Shown here piece by piece: positions 18,443-26,924 of a DNA stretch of 45,689 nucleotides. Positions within the stretch are counted from its first letter, which is position 1. Each line of letters opens with the position of its first letter. Where the stretch lies: the NCBI GenBank assembly GCA_903831455.1, contig CAIKXV010000146.1, positions 1-45,689 of the forward strand, written 5' to 3'. The stretch is from an uncultured Pseudomonadota bacterium (GTDB taxonomy: Bacteria > Pseudomonadota > Gammaproteobacteria > Burkholderiales > CAIKXV01). Both the position numbers and the translations under genes were made by a program. The notes under the pieces are model-generated. The model saw only the letters and a program-made list of their open reading frames with translations, searched no databases and had not been told where the DNA came from.

Positions 18443-19389
18443 GAGCACGCCGAGCACTGCTGCTGCTGGCACTGGTCGCCGGAACCGCGCTGGCCCAGGA
18501 CTATCCGCGCAAGCCGATCCGGATCGTGGTGCCTTATCCGCCCGGCGGCGTGACCGACCTGGCCGCCCGGCTGGTGGCCCCGCGCATGGGCGAGACGCTC
18601 GGGCAGCCGCTCATCGTCGAGAACCAGCCTGCCGCCGGCGGCGTGGTGGGGACCAACGCGCTCGCGCGGTCGGCCCCCGACGGCTACACGCTGGGCGTGG
18701 TGTTCGACAGCTTCGCCACCAACCCCTGGCTGTACAAGGGGGTCACCCACGACCCGATCAAGGACTTCGCGCCCATCTCGCTGATGGTGCGCAGCCCGCA
18801 ACTGCTCGTCGTGCATCCGGGCAAGGGCATACGGACGATCCAGGACCTGCTGGCCCAGGGCAAGGAGAAGAACAGGCTGTTCTTCTCCACCCCGGGGGCG
18901 GGTACCTCGAGTCGGCTGTCCTCTGAACTGTTCAAGTCGATGGCCAACATCGACATCACGCTGGTGTCCTTCCGCGGCGGGGCCCCCGCGCTCAACGACC
19001 TGCTCGGCGGACAGGTCACCGGCATGATTGCCTCGATGGCGCTGGTGCTGCCCCACGTGCAGTCGGGCAAGCTGATCGCGCTGGGGGTGTCGTCACCGAC
19101 CCGCGCGGCACAGGTCGGCAACGTCCCGCCGATCGCCGACACGCTGCCCGGCTTCGACGCGCAGTCGTGGACCGGCATGATCGCCCCGACCGGTACGCCG
19201 AGACCCATCCTCGACAGGCTTCACGCCGCGGTCGTCAAGGCGCTGGCGAGCCCCGAGGTACGCGAGAAGCTCGCCGGCCAGGGCGTCGAGGTGGTCGGCA
19301 GCACCCAGGCGGAATTCGGCGAGTGGCTGGCGCGCGAGACCCAGCGCTGGAGCCGGATCATCCGCGAGCGCAACATCACGGTCGAATAG
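18439..19389 (+). CDS. Bug-family tripartite tricarboxylate transporter substrate-binding protein
   Basis: A 316-residue periplasmic receptor with a signal peptide ending ALAQ (about residue 20). The Bug family hallmarks are YPRKPIRIVVPYPPGG, the loop ending ARSAPDGYTLG, and FRGGAPALNDLLGGQV. Bug proteins bind small carboxylates or similar ligands. No TctA or TctB membrane subunits are encoded nearby, so it is an orphan receptor, as is usual in this group. The ATG overlaps the hydrolase stop. Its last 14 bases overlap the convergent LDH2-type gene. Confidence 0.93.
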   Translation: MRARRALLLLALVAGTALAQDYPRKPIRIVVPYPPGGVTDLAARLVAPRMGETLGQPLIVENQPAAGGVVGTNALARSAPDGYTLGVVFDSFATNPWLYKGVTHDPIKDFAPISLMVRSPQLLVVHPGKGIRTIQDLLAQGKEKNRLFFSTPGAGTSSRLSSELFKSMANIDITLVSFRGGAPALNDLLGGQVTGMIASMALVLPHVQSGKLIALGVSSPTRAAQVGNVPPIADTLPGFDAQSWTGMIAPTGTPRPILDRLHAAVVKALASPEVREKLAGQGVEVVGSTQAEFGEWLARETQRWSRIIRERNITVE

Positions 19390-20416
19390 GCGGCAGCTCC
19401 ACGCCCGCGGCCTGGCCGATCGCGCCCAGCGTCTGCCAGGCCGCCGGATCGATCGCGATGCCCTGGGTCGCGCGGGCCTGCTGCGTCGCGCGTCGTCGAT
19501 CGCCCGGCAGGTGGATCCGTTCGACGCCCCGTGCCCGCGGCAGTCCTTCGATCGTCTCCCGCAGGCTCCGCACCCGCTCGACGAAGTCCGCGCCCGAGGG
19601 GAACGCGTCCACGCGCGCGAGCAGGATCATCGCGTTCTGGGTGTGCCGCCGGTCGGCCGGGGTGGCCGCGCGCAGGTGCGGTTCCACCACCGGGTTGGCC
19701 ACCGCGAGGCTGGCCATCAGTTCGAACATCAGCGCCATGCCCGACCCTTTGGCACCGGCCATCGGCAGTGGGGTGACGGCGCGGGCCGCGTCGGTGGTGA
19801 CCGCGCCGTCCGCGTCCATCGCCGCGGCCAGGGGCAGCACTTCGCCGCGCACGCGGGCCCGACGCAGGCGGGCGAAGGAGATCTCGCTGACGGCCATGTC
19901 GAACACGACGGGCTCGCCATCCGGACCGGGCACGGCCATCGCCAGCGGGCCGGTGGTAGCCGCCGCGGTCGCGGCGCCGTGATAGGCCATCAGCGGCGGG
20001 CCGGCCACGAACAGCATCGCCAGGCATCCCTGCCGGGCGGCCAGTTCCACGTACTGGCCCATCGCGCCGGCGTGGGTGAGGCGACGCACCCACAGCGTGG
20101 TCGTGCCGCTCGCGCGGACTTCCCGCAGGGCCTCGTCCATCGCGCAGGCCATGGCAACGGCGCCCGCCGCCTGCCCGGCCTCGATGATGAGCGGGGCGTC
20201 GTGCGCGCGCCGCGGGCGGGCGCGGACGTCGATGTCGCCGGCGTCGATCATCTGCAGGTAGACGGGCAGGAAGGCCACGCCGTGCGAGCCGATGCCGCGC
20301 TCGTCGGCCCACTGGAGCGAGGCGGCGACCCGCGCCGCGTCAGCGGTCGACAGTCCGCGGGCCTGTAGGACGGCCGCGGTGAAACGGGCGAGGGAGAACG
20401 AGTCGACGACGGGCAT
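19376..20416 (-). CDS. Ldh family (malate/L-lactate/ureidoglycolate) NAD(P)-dependent oxidoreductase
   Basis: A 346-residue member of the LDH2/MDH2 family, unrelated in fold to classical lactate dehydrogenases. The catalytic histidine region is seen as WADERGIGSHGVAFLPVY. Other family elements are AGAMGQYVELAARQG, the FDMAVSEISFARL segment and MAGAKGSGMALMFELMA. Members reduce or oxidise 2-hydroxy acids (malate, lactate, sulfolactate, ureidoglycolate). The family does not reveal the substrate. It is convergent with, and overlaps, the Bug receptor gene; the shared position suggests a link to carboxylate metabolism, which is inference. Confidence 0.9.
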   Translation of the reverse strand: MPVVDSFSLARFTAAVLQARGLSTADAARVAASLQWADERGIGSHGVAFLPVYLQMIDAGDIDVRARPRRAHDAPLIIEAGQAAGAVAMACAMDEALREVRASGTTTLWVRRLTHAGAMGQYVELAARQGCLAMLFVAGPPLMAYHGAATAAATTGPLAMAVPGPDGEPVVFDMAVSEISFARLRRARVRGEVLPLAAAMDADGAVTTDAARAVTPLPMAGAKGSGMALMFELMASLAVANPVVEPHLRAATPADRRHTQNAMILLARVDAFPSGADFVERVRSLRETIEGLPRARGVERIHLPGDRRRATQQARATQGIAIDPAAWQTLGAIGQAAGVELPPIRP

Positions 20417-20584
20417 GGGGCAGGTCTCGCGGGGGGCGGAAGGGGTTCGGGCCGGGGGCGTCGTTCGCCCGGCATTGCCCTCCGGGCGCGTGTCGCGGCC
20501 CGCGAGGCCCGGACGCGGTAGTGTAGGGCCACGCGTGGACTGCCGCGCGCTGGTGCCGCCCACCCGACCGCGAAGGATGAAGAC

Positions 20585-21451
20585 ATGTGGCTGCTGACCC
20601 CGTTCGGTTTCTTCAGCATCGTGCGCAAGCCCGGGGATACGGCCGCCGGAACGCTCACCGTTCGAGCGCGCGTGCGGGCCGATCTCGAGGCCTTGCGCGC
20701 GCACTGCCTGCCCGGCCTGGGCGAGATCGTCGCGCATGCGGGCACCGACTATCCGTATCGTGCGCGGGCACCCCGCGGCGAAGTCGGCCTGGCCCTGGCG
20801 AACGTGGCCGCCGGCATCGACTACGCCAACTTCAAGGATGAAGTGGCCCGGTGCCAGGGCAGCGCACGCGCCGAGGTCTACTCGGGGGTGTGGAGCGTGC
20901 TGTTCGACCTCGAGGACCGTACTGCGCCGGCACTGCCCGCGGCCCCTGGTCCCGCGAAGGCTGCGCGGCGCCCGTCGGGCGCGAAGCCGACCTCCACGCA
21001 TCCCGCGCCGGATGCAACCGCCGCGCGCCGGTCGCATGCAGGCCTGGCCGAGGCCTGGGGCGGCGTGCTGGTCGACCACCGGGGGCGCGTGCTGCTGCGC
21101 GAGCCGAAGGGGCACTACGACGGCTACGTGTGGACCTTCGCCAAGGGCCGGCGCGACGCCGGCGAGACGCCCGAGCAGACCGCGCTGCGCGAAGTGCTCG
21201 AGGAAACCGGCTATCCGGCATGGATCGTCGCCGAACTGCCCGGGCGCCACGCTGGCGGCACGACCCTCACCGGCTACTTCCTCATGCTGCCCACCGGCGA
21301 GCCCGGCCCCTTCTGCGAGAAGGAAACCTCCGCGCTGCGCTGGGTGGAGTTCGACGAGGCCCGGGCGTTGATCGGCCGGACCACCAACCCCGGGGGGCGT
21401 GCGCGCGACCTCGAAGTGCTCGCCGCCGCGCGCGAGGCGTGCCTGCGCTGA
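20585..21451 (+). CDS. Nudix hydrolase with an additional N-terminal domain
   Basis: A 288-residue protein of two parts. Residues 1-110 form a small domain opening MWLLTPFGFFSIVRK, with IDYANFKDEV and a VYSGVWSVLF ending. As I recall, this resembles a stand-alone bacterial protein of about 100 residues. Residues 111-150 are an Ala/Pro-rich linker. Residues 155-288 are a Nudix hydrolase with a complete Nudix box (Gly188, Glu194, Arg202-Glu203, Glu206-Glu207, Gly209). Nudix enzymes cleave nucleoside diphosphates linked to another moiety. The substrate is not predictable from the box. The ATG at 20585 begins the conserved N-terminal domain; an AAGGATGAAGAC site precedes it. Confidence 0.88.
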   Translation: MWLLTPFGFFSIVRKPGDTAAGTLTVRARVRADLEALRAHCLPGLGEIVAHAGTDYPYRARAPRGEVGLALANVAAGIDYANFKDEVARCQGSARAEVYSGVWSVLFDLEDRTAPALPAAPGPAKAARRPSGAKPTSTHPAPDATAARRSHAGLAEAWGGVLVDHRGRVLLREPKGHYDGYVWTFAKGRRDAGETPEQTALREVLEETGYPAWIVAELPGRHAGGTTLTGYFLMLPTGEPGPFCEKETSALRWVEFDEARALIGRTTNPGGRARDLEVLAAAREACLR

Positions 21452-21524
21452 CCGCAGCGCGCCGACAGCGCGCGAGGCCTGCCGGGTCCGCGCGGTCGGA
21501 GCTGCAGGTCCTCGTACCGGGCCC

Positions 21525-22730
21525 TCAGCGCCCTGCCGCGAGCCTGCGTACCACCCACGGCACGGTGACCGTCTCGAAGATCTGCTGGTCGGACAACGTG
21601 CGGGTGCGCCCCATGTGTCCGCCCTCGGGATTGACCCACGATTCCTTGGGGTCGCCCGCGCTCATCAGCAGGTAGAGGTCCTCGATCGGCACCTGCGTGT
21701 CGCGCGCGCCGTTGATGAGGAACATCGGCGCCGAGGGCCGGTTGAGCCAGCCTGCGTCCCGCAGCGACATGCGCGGCCCGTAGGCGAGGAAGTCCTCCAG
21801 GGTCTTCACGCCGTAGACCGCGGCGCGCGCCTCGAACAGGCCGAACAGGTACTCCCGCGTGCCCAGCGCCTTGCGCTGCCACTCGGGCTGGAAGTAGCCG
21901 TGCACCGGACCGCCCTGTACCACGGCCCCGCGCAGGCGCTCGCGCTCGGTGTAGGCCACGCGCGCCGACCAGTGGCCGCCCCAGCTGCCTCCGTAGACGA
22001 CCAGTCGCCGCGCGTCGATGTCCTCGCGCTGCAGCAGGCGATCGATGGCTGCACTGAACACCTTCTCGGCCCCGGGTTCGATGAGGATGCGCGTCTGCCC
22101 GGTGCCGGGCATGTCCAGCGCGAAGAAGGCGATGCCCTGCGCGAGGTAGCCCGCGTTGCGGATCGCGGCATTCTCCTTCCGGCCATCCAGCCCGCCGATG
22201 GTCATCACCACGGGCGGACGCTTCACCCCGGCCGGCTTGCGCAGGTAGCCGGTGATCTCCTGGCCGCCGTAGGTGAACTTCACGGCCTCGATCGGCGGAT
22301 CGATCGAGCGGGCGTAACCGGCGAAGGCCTCCAGGGCCTTGTCGTACGCGCGCCGGGTGCCGGGCGAATCCTCGAGCGGAAAGCGCGCGAACAGGTAGTA
22401 CTCCATCGCGTGCTCGAAGGCCCTCGCCGCTGCAGCCTTGTCGCTCGACTCCAGGCCGCGGGCGCGCGCCAGATGACGATCGCCGATCGTGCTCCACGCC
22501 GCCGCCCAGTCGTCGCGCGCGGGCGTGCGGATCAGGGCAAGCGCCTCGCGGACCTCCGCCGGGTCGAGCTGCGACACCGGGTAGGCTCGTCGGTTGGCGC
22601 GTTCCTGGATCTCGGCCTTGAGTTCAGGCAGGGTGCGCGGCGCGGCGATCTGCGCGAGTACCGACGCGGCGGACATGGCGAACAGAAGCAGGGCAGCAAG
22701 GGCCTTGAGCCCGAGGCGTGCATGGACCAT
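21525..22730 (-). CDS. Exported alpha/beta hydrolase (FrsA/S9-like)
   Basis: A 401-residue secreted hydrolase. The signal peptide ends near residue 26 (SVLAQ). An N-terminal helical cap (about 35-145) is followed by an alpha/beta hydrolase domain with the nucleophile elbow GGSWGG (247-252, Ser249), an acid in NGARDTQVP and the histidine in EGGHMGRT. The cap and the GGLDGRKE oxyanion region resemble the FrsA/DUF1100 esterase group and 2,6-dihydropseudooxynicotine hydrolase-like enzymes. The substrate is unknown. It is convergent with the Nudix gene, 73 bases away. Confidence 0.85.
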   Translation of the reverse strand: MVHARLGLKALAALLLFAMSAASVLAQIAAPRTLPELKAEIQERANRRAYPVSQLDPAEVREALALIRTPARDDWAAAWSTIGDRHLARARGLESSDKAAAARAFEHAMEYYLFARFPLEDSPGTRRAYDKALEAFAGYARSIDPPIEAVKFTYGGQEITGYLRKPAGVKRPPVVMTIGGLDGRKENAAIRNAGYLAQGIAFFALDMPGTGQTRILIEPGAEKVFSAAIDRLLQREDIDARRLVVYGGSWGGHWSARVAYTERERLRGAVVQGGPVHGYFQPEWQRKALGTREYLFGLFEARAAVYGVKTLEDFLAYGPRMSLRDAGWLNRPSAPMFLINGARDTQVPIEDLYLLMSAGDPKESWVNPEGGHMGRTRTLSDQQIFETVTVPWVVRRLAAGR

Positions 22731-23104
22731 CGTGTTCCCCCTGCGCAGGATGTGGTCTGTGGCGCTCGCCTGGCGCCGTGCGCACTGGCCGCCTGCGCCT
22801 GCAGCCGTCGCCTCCCCGGGAGGACACTACCCGCGGCGTGTCGCCGCCGTCAACGCTCGGCCTGCCGCGGACGGCGTGCAGCATCCAGGAGGGTACGCGC
22901 GGCCGGCCCTGACCGGTCGGTTCCCGAGCGACCCGCCGACCTCGGGCGTGTCGACCGTGCCGGGACTCGAAGGCGGTGGCACTGTCCGGCTCGCCCATCG
23001 ACATCCGGCGCCTCCTGACCGATAGTCACGCCGGTGCGCGCGGTGTCGGCGTCCCGGGCGGGTTGTCGCCGCTCGCTCGCGCTGCACCCGCGGGAGGCCT
23101 TTGC
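22731..23104. other. 374-base divergent intergenic region
   Basis: Separates the exported hydrolase (minus) from the DUF2235 gene (plus). The right part holds a good sigma70-type promoter for the DUF2235 gene, listed separately. In the left part I see no further gene or RNA. The codons upstream of 23105 stay open in the DUF2235 frame, but there is no similarity there. Confidence 0.5.
22998..23026 (+). promoter_or_regulatory. Candidate sigma70 promoter for the DUF2235 gene
   Basis: TCGACA (22998-23003, five of six matches to TTGACA) and GATAGT (23021-23026, four of six matches to TATAAT) are separated by exactly 17 bases. The expected start of transcription at about 23033 leaves a 72-base leader with a GGGAGG ribosome binding site before the ATG at 23105. 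Confidence 0.55.
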
Positions 23105-24109
23105 ATGAAAAAGATCGTCGTCTTCGCCGATGGCACCTGGAACTCGCCCGAGGAGGGTCGGCCCACGCACGTGCTGCAGATGGCGCAGGCCGCCTGCCAG
23201 CCCGATCAGGTCGTGTTCTACGACTGGGGCGTGGGTACCGAGGGCCAGCGTATCGCGGGCGGGGTCTCCGGCGCGGGCATCGACAAGAACATCATGGACT
23301 GCTACCGGTTCGTGGTCCACAACTACGAGCCGGATGACAGGCTCTACTTCTTCGGCTTCAGTCGCGGTGCCTACACCGTCCGATCGCTCGCCGGGTTCAT
23401 CCGCAACTGCGGGTTGCTTCGTCGCGAGCATGCCGAGCGTATCGCCGAGGCCTATGCGCTCTACCGGAGCCGGACCCGCACGAAGGCGCCGTGGGGTCCG
23501 CGGGCGCAGTCGTTTCGCGAGCGCTACGCGGTGGCCGACCTCACGCCCATCGAGTTCGTGGGGGTGTTCGATACCGTCGGCACCCTGGGCATCCCGGTCC
23601 CCTTCTGGGGCACGCTGGGCGAGCGCGAGTTCCTGTTCCACGATACCGAACCCAGTCGCATCATCCGGCACGCGCGCCACGCGCTGGCCATCGACGAGGA
23701 GCGGGAGGACTTTCTGCCCACGCTGTGGAACGACAAGCCGGGACTGGACCTGCAGCAGGTGTGGTTCGCAGGCGTGCATGCAGACGTGGGCGGCGGTTAC
23801 GCGGAGCCGGGACTCGGACACGTGGCCATCCGCTGGATGGCCGACGAGGCGGCAACGTGTGGCCTGCACTTCGAGCGCCATCTGCTCGAAACCCTGGTGC
23901 CCGACCCGTTCGCGCCGTTGCACGAGAGCCGCAGCGGCATCTACCGGCTGCGCGGCGAGGAAGTGAGAGCCCTGTCCGGCCCGGTGCACCGCTCGGTGCG
24001 CGATCGCTGGGAGGCCGACACCGACGGCTACCGCACGCGCAGTCGTGCGCTGGCACGGCTGCTGCAGTCGGTGGACGGGGACTGGAGCCGCATCGACTGC
24101 ATCGGCTGA
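23105..24109 (+). CDS. DUF2235 (T6SS phospholipase effector Tle1-like) domain protein
   Basis: A 334-residue protein that is almost entirely a DUF2235 alpha/beta hydrolase domain. It begins KKIVVFADGTWN, has the nucleophile elbow GFSRGAYTVR (Ser86) and a GVFDTVGTLG strand. A late AGVHADVGGGY supplies the probable acid or histidine. DUF2235 is the catalytic part of Tle1 phospholipase effectors, but here there is no VgrG, PAAR, immunity or other type VI gene nearby, and no signal peptide. It is therefore better seen as a free cytoplasmic hydrolase of unknown substrate. The start is set by the GGGAGG site 7 bases before the ATG. Confidence 0.88.
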   Translation: MKKIVVFADGTWNSPEEGRPTHVLQMAQAACQPDQVVFYDWGVGTEGQRIAGGVSGAGIDKNIMDCYRFVVHNYEPDDRLYFFGFSRGAYTVRSLAGFIRNCGLLRREHAERIAEAYALYRSRTRTKAPWGPRAQSFRERYAVADLTPIEFVGVFDTVGTLGIPVPFWGTLGEREFLFHDTEPSRIIRHARHALAIDEEREDFLPTLWNDKPGLDLQQVWFAGVHADVGGGYAEPGLGHVAIRWMADEAATCGLHFERHLLETLVPDPFAPLHESRSGIYRLRGEEVRALSGPVHRSVRDRWEADTDGYRTRSRALARLLQSVDGDWSRIDCIG

Positions 24110-24165
24110 CCGGCGCCACCCACCTCGCTCCGAACGGCAGCGCACGGCGCTGCGATCCGCCCGAC

Positions 24166-24180
24166 GGCCCGATCCGGGCC
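24166..24180. terminator. Hairpin between the DUF2235 gene and the ptx transport operon
   Basis: A perfect inverted repeat GGCCCG-ATC-CGGGCC in the 174-base gap between two convergent genes. It lacks a T-run, so intrinsic termination is only a suggestion from position. Confidence 0.3.
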
Positions 24181-24283
24181 GCTCTCGCGCGAGCCCGGGC
24201 GGACCGCGGTGCGTGTGGACGGCCGGAGTCCGCATGCCATGCCGGCGAACCGCGTGGCGAGGCGGGCGCGCCGCCCCGCGTCG

Positions 24284-25096
24284 CTACTTGAGCTTGCGTC
24301 GCAGCCATGCCCCCAGCGAGTCGACCACCACCACGCAGGCGAGGATGGTGAGCAGGATCGCGGAGACCTGGTCGTAGCGGATCAGGCGCAGTGCGGCCAT
24401 CAGCTCGAAGCCGATGCCGCCCGCGCCCACGATGCCCAGCACCGCCGAGGCCCGGAAGTGATACTCCCAGCGGTAGATGGTGATGTCGGCCAGTTGAGGC
24501 AGCACCTGGGGCAGCACCGCGTGCGTGATGACCTGGAAGCGGCTCGCGCCTGCCGCGGTCGCCGCCTCCAGCGGCTTGGGATCGACGTGTTCGATCGCCT
24601 CCGCGTAGAACTTCGCCACCATGCCGGTGGAGTGCAGCGCAAGCGCGAGCACACCCGGCAGTGCGCCGAAGCCGACCGCCGCGACCAGCAGCACGCCGAA
24701 GATGATCTCCGGCACCGATCGCAGGGCGGCCAGCGCCGTGCGCGAGACGCGGTAGACCACGGGATTGGGCGACGTGTTGGGTGCGGCGAGCAGCGCGAAG
24801 GGTAGCGACAGCACGACCGCCAGCGCGGTGCCGGCGATCGACATCGCCAGCGTGTCGAGCAGAGGACGCAGCCAGGCCTGCCAGCGGCTGAAGTCCGGCG
24901 GCACCATTTCCGAGGCGAGCTGCGCCACGGCAGGTCCGCCCTCGATGAAGCGCCGCGCGTCGAAGAAGCCGGTGATGGCCAGCGCGGCGATGCAGACGGC
25001 CGCGATGACCACCACCAGCCGGGCATGCCCGAGCCCCGTGCGGCGGGCCTCGGCCAGGAGGGCCTCGTGGCGAGTGGTGCTGGCGACCGTCATCAT
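24284..25096 (-). CDS. ptxC: Phosphite/phosphonate ABC transporter permease (PtxC/PhnE family)
   Basis: A 270-residue inner-membrane permease with about six membrane segments. The PhnE/PtxC-type coupling segment is seen as FYAEAIEHVDPKPLEAATAAGAS, followed by the LPQVLPQLADITIYRWEYHFRAS region typical of phosphonate permeases. The start ATG at 25096 overlaps the binding protein stop (ATGA). It is the third gene of an ATPase - binding protein - permease operon, the order ptxA-ptxB-ptxC. The name depends on the adjacent ptxD; from sequence alone it could equally be a phosphonate permease. Confidence 0.85.
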   Translation of the reverse strand: MMTVASTTRHEALLAEARRTGLGHARLVVVIAAVCIAALAITGFFDARRFIEGGPAVAQLASEMVPPDFSRWQAWLRPLLDTLAMSIAGTALAVVLSLPFALLAAPNTSPNPVVYRVSRTALAALRSVPEIIFGVLLVAAVGFGALPGVLALALHSTGMVAKFYAEAIEHVDPKPLEAATAAGASRFQVITHAVLPQVLPQLADITIYRWEYHFRASAVLGIVGAGGIGFELMAALRLIRYDQVSAILLTILACVVVVDSLGAWLRRKLK

Positions 25097-25965
25097 TTCA
25101 CCTTGGCCAGGTCCATCTTCAGGATCTGCGCGGTCTCGCGCAGGACGTCGTAGGACTTGTCGGAGGCTGCGGCGAAGGCCTCGACCCGGAACGCTCGCAG
25201 GACCTCCTTGTCCTTCATGTTGAGGAAGGCGTCGCGGATCGCCTGCTTGAGCTGCGGCGCGAGGTTGCCCTGCATCGTGATCGGGTAGTTCGGGATGTCG
25301 GCGGTCACGTCCAGGCGCACGACCTTCGCCGGGTCGATCACCTTGCGCTCGATCAGCGTGCGGAAGATCGGCTCCGACAGCGCGCCGGCCGGGATCTGGC
25401 CCGCCTGTACCGCGCGCGCGACCGCATCGTGGGTGCCGAGGTGGACCACCTTGTAGTCCTTGTCGCCCTCGAGGTTCGCCTTGCGCAGCAGGTGCGCGCG
25501 CGGCGCGAGGTGGCTGGAGGTGGAGGCCTGGTCGCCGAAGCCGAACGGACGCCCGCGAACGTCGGCGAGTGTCTTCACCGGGCCGCCGGCCGTGGCGATC
25601 AGGATCGACTGGTAGCTCGCCGACCCGCGCTCGACGCCGACGGCGAAGGCCTCGATCTCCGGCGCTCGCGACTTGGCGAGCACGTAGGAGAACGGCCCGA
25701 AGTAGGCGACCTCGATACGGCCGAAGCGCATCGCCTCGATCATCGAGGAGTAGTCGGTGGTGACCACCAGTTCGATGTCCTTCTTCAGCGCTTTCTCGAG
25801 GTGGGTCTTCAGCGGTTGCGCGTTCTGGATCAGCGTGGATGCGTTCTCGTCGGGCAACAGGGCCACGCGCAGGCGGGACGGATCGCGCGTCTGTGCGGAA
25901 ACGGGCAGCGACAGCGGCAGGGACAGGGACAACGTCAGCAGCGGAAGGAACGAACGGCGGTTCAT
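25093..25965 (-). CDS. ptxB: Phosphite-binding periplasmic protein (PtxB, PhnD family)
   Basis: A 290-residue PhnD-family binding protein with a signal peptide (residues 1 to about 25, ending VSAQ). After it comes RVALLPDENAST, then TTDYSSMIEAMRFGRIEVAYFGPFSYVLA. The ligand-binding loop is seen as DQASTSSHLAP, and HDAVARAVQAGQIPAGALS also belongs to the family. The STSS form of the loop differs from the STSG form of the second system in this window. The start at 25965 was chosen because GAGG lies 7 bases before that ATG, while the ATG at 25977 has no site. By position next to ptxD the likely ligand is phosphite; phosphonate cannot be excluded. Confidence 0.87.
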   Translation of the reverse strand: MNRRSFLPLLTLSLSLPLSLPVSAQTRDPSRLRVALLPDENASTLIQNAQPLKTHLEKALKKDIELVVTTDYSSMIEAMRFGRIEVAYFGPFSYVLAKSRAPEIEAFAVGVERGSASYQSILIATAGGPVKTLADVRGRPFGFGDQASTSSHLAPRAHLLRKANLEGDKDYKVVHLGTHDAVARAVQAGQIPAGALSEPIFRTLIERKVIDPAKVVRLDVTADIPNYPITMQGNLAPQLKQAIRDAFLNMKDKEVLRAFRVEAFAAASDKSYDVLRETAQILKMDLAKVK

Positions 25966-26015
25966 CGTGGACCTCATGGGCAGGGGAGAAGAGGGCGTCG
26001 GCGCGTGCCGATGGT

Positions 26016-26867
26016 TCAGGCAGCCTCGGCGGCGAGCGGAGGATCGAAGCCGTCCGAGTCGATGGCACCCCCCGCCCGTGGCGCCAGCACGGCACCCTGG
26101 CCGTAGATGCGCGCGAGCGCGTCGGCGTCGAGTCGCGACGGCGAGTCGTCGAACACCACGCGGCCGGCAGCCAGCGCGACGACGCGGTCTGCGAAGCGGC
26201 GCGCGAGTTCGACCTGGTGCAGGCTCACCACGGCCGCGATGCCGGCCGACTGGCAGACCTCGTGGATCAGCGCCAGCACCCGCTGCGCGGTCGCTGGATC
26301 AAGGCTGGCGACCGGCTCGTCGGCCAGGACCAGCCGGGGCTGCTGGGCCAGCGCGCGGGCGATGCCCACGCGTTGCTGCTGGCCACCGGAGAGCTGGTCG
26401 CAGCGCTGCAGGGCATGATCGATGAGCCCGACGTTCTCGAGCGCCTGCAGGGCAATCAGCCGGTCTGCTCGCGGCAGCGGGAGCAGGGTGCGCAGGCTCG
26501 GGTACATGCCGAGGCGTCCGGTGAGCACGTTGTCGAGCGCGCTCAGGCGACCGATCAGCTGGTGCTGCTGGAACACCATCGCGGCGCGTGTGCGCAGCTG
26601 TCGAAGCGCCGCGCGGCCGCGCGCCTCGCCGATGCCGTCGAACCACACCGAGCCGTCGGTGGGCGGAACCAGGCCGTTGAGCGCGCGCATCAGCGTCGAC
26701 TTTCCCGCGCCCGAGGGGCCCAGCAGCACGAGGAACTCCCCCGGCGCCACGTGCAGGTGGGTGGGGTGCAGTGCGCGGTATCCGTTCGGGTAGGTGACCC
26801 CGAGGCCGCGGGCCTCCAGAAGGAGACTGCGGGGGGGCGAGGGGGGCGGCGTGAGGGTCATCGGCAT
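26016..26867 (-). CDS. ptxA: Phosphite/phosphonate ABC transporter ATPase (PtxA/PhnC family)
   Basis: A 283-residue ATPase with Walker A GPSGAGKS (50-57), Q-loop FQQHQLIGRLS, signature LSGGQQQR (159-166), Walker B LVLADEP (179-185) and the switch His in SLHQVE. The FQQHQL(I)GRLSALDNVL(T)GRL segment is typical of the PhnC group. About 20 extra C-terminal residues follow the usual end. It is the first gene of the transport operon, directly behind the PhoB-like promoter element, and is followed after 50 bases by the binding protein gene. Confidence 0.87.
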   Translation of the reverse strand: MPMTLTPPPSPPRSLLLEARGLGVTYPNGYRALHPTHLHVAPGEFLVLLGPSGAGKSTLMRALNGLVPPTDGSVWFDGIGEARGRAALRQLRTRAAMVFQQHQLIGRLSALDNVLTGRLGMYPSLRTLLPLPRADRLIALQALENVGLIDHALQRCDQLSGGQQQRVGIARALAQQPRLVLADEPVASLDPATAQRVLALIHEVCQSAGIAAVVSLHQVELARRFADRVVALAAGRVVFDDSPSRLDADALARIYGQGAVLAPRAGGAIDSDGFDPPLAAEAA

Positions 26868-26885
26868 CTCGCTTCGAGGCGGGAA

Positions 26886-26924
26886 GTCCGAACCCTAGGT
26901 GCTGCGCGTTACACGGCCATGACG
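26886..26924 (-). promoter_or_regulatory. PhoB-box-like promoter element of the ptxABC operon
   Basis: Read on the minus strand, half-sites GTCAT (26923-26919) and GTAAC (26912-26908) are spaced 11 bases apart, as in a PhoB box. They are followed after ten bases by TAGGGT (26897-26892) in the -10 position. The element is shared with the second phosphorus-type transporter (44126-44164): 30 of 39 positions agree, including blocks GTCCGAAC and CTGCGCGT on the plus strand. The implied transcript starts about 17 bases before the ptxA ATG. Binding by PhoB is inference. Confidence 0.6.

Noticed and set aside
23105-24109. DUF2235 protein as a type VI secretion effector
   Set aside because: No VgrG, PAAR, chaperone or immunity gene nearby and no additional membrane-targeting domain.
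24284-26867. First ABC cluster as part of a C-P lyase phosphonate pathway
   Set aside because: No phnG-phnM, phnX or phnW genes are present in the window, and ptxD is next to it.
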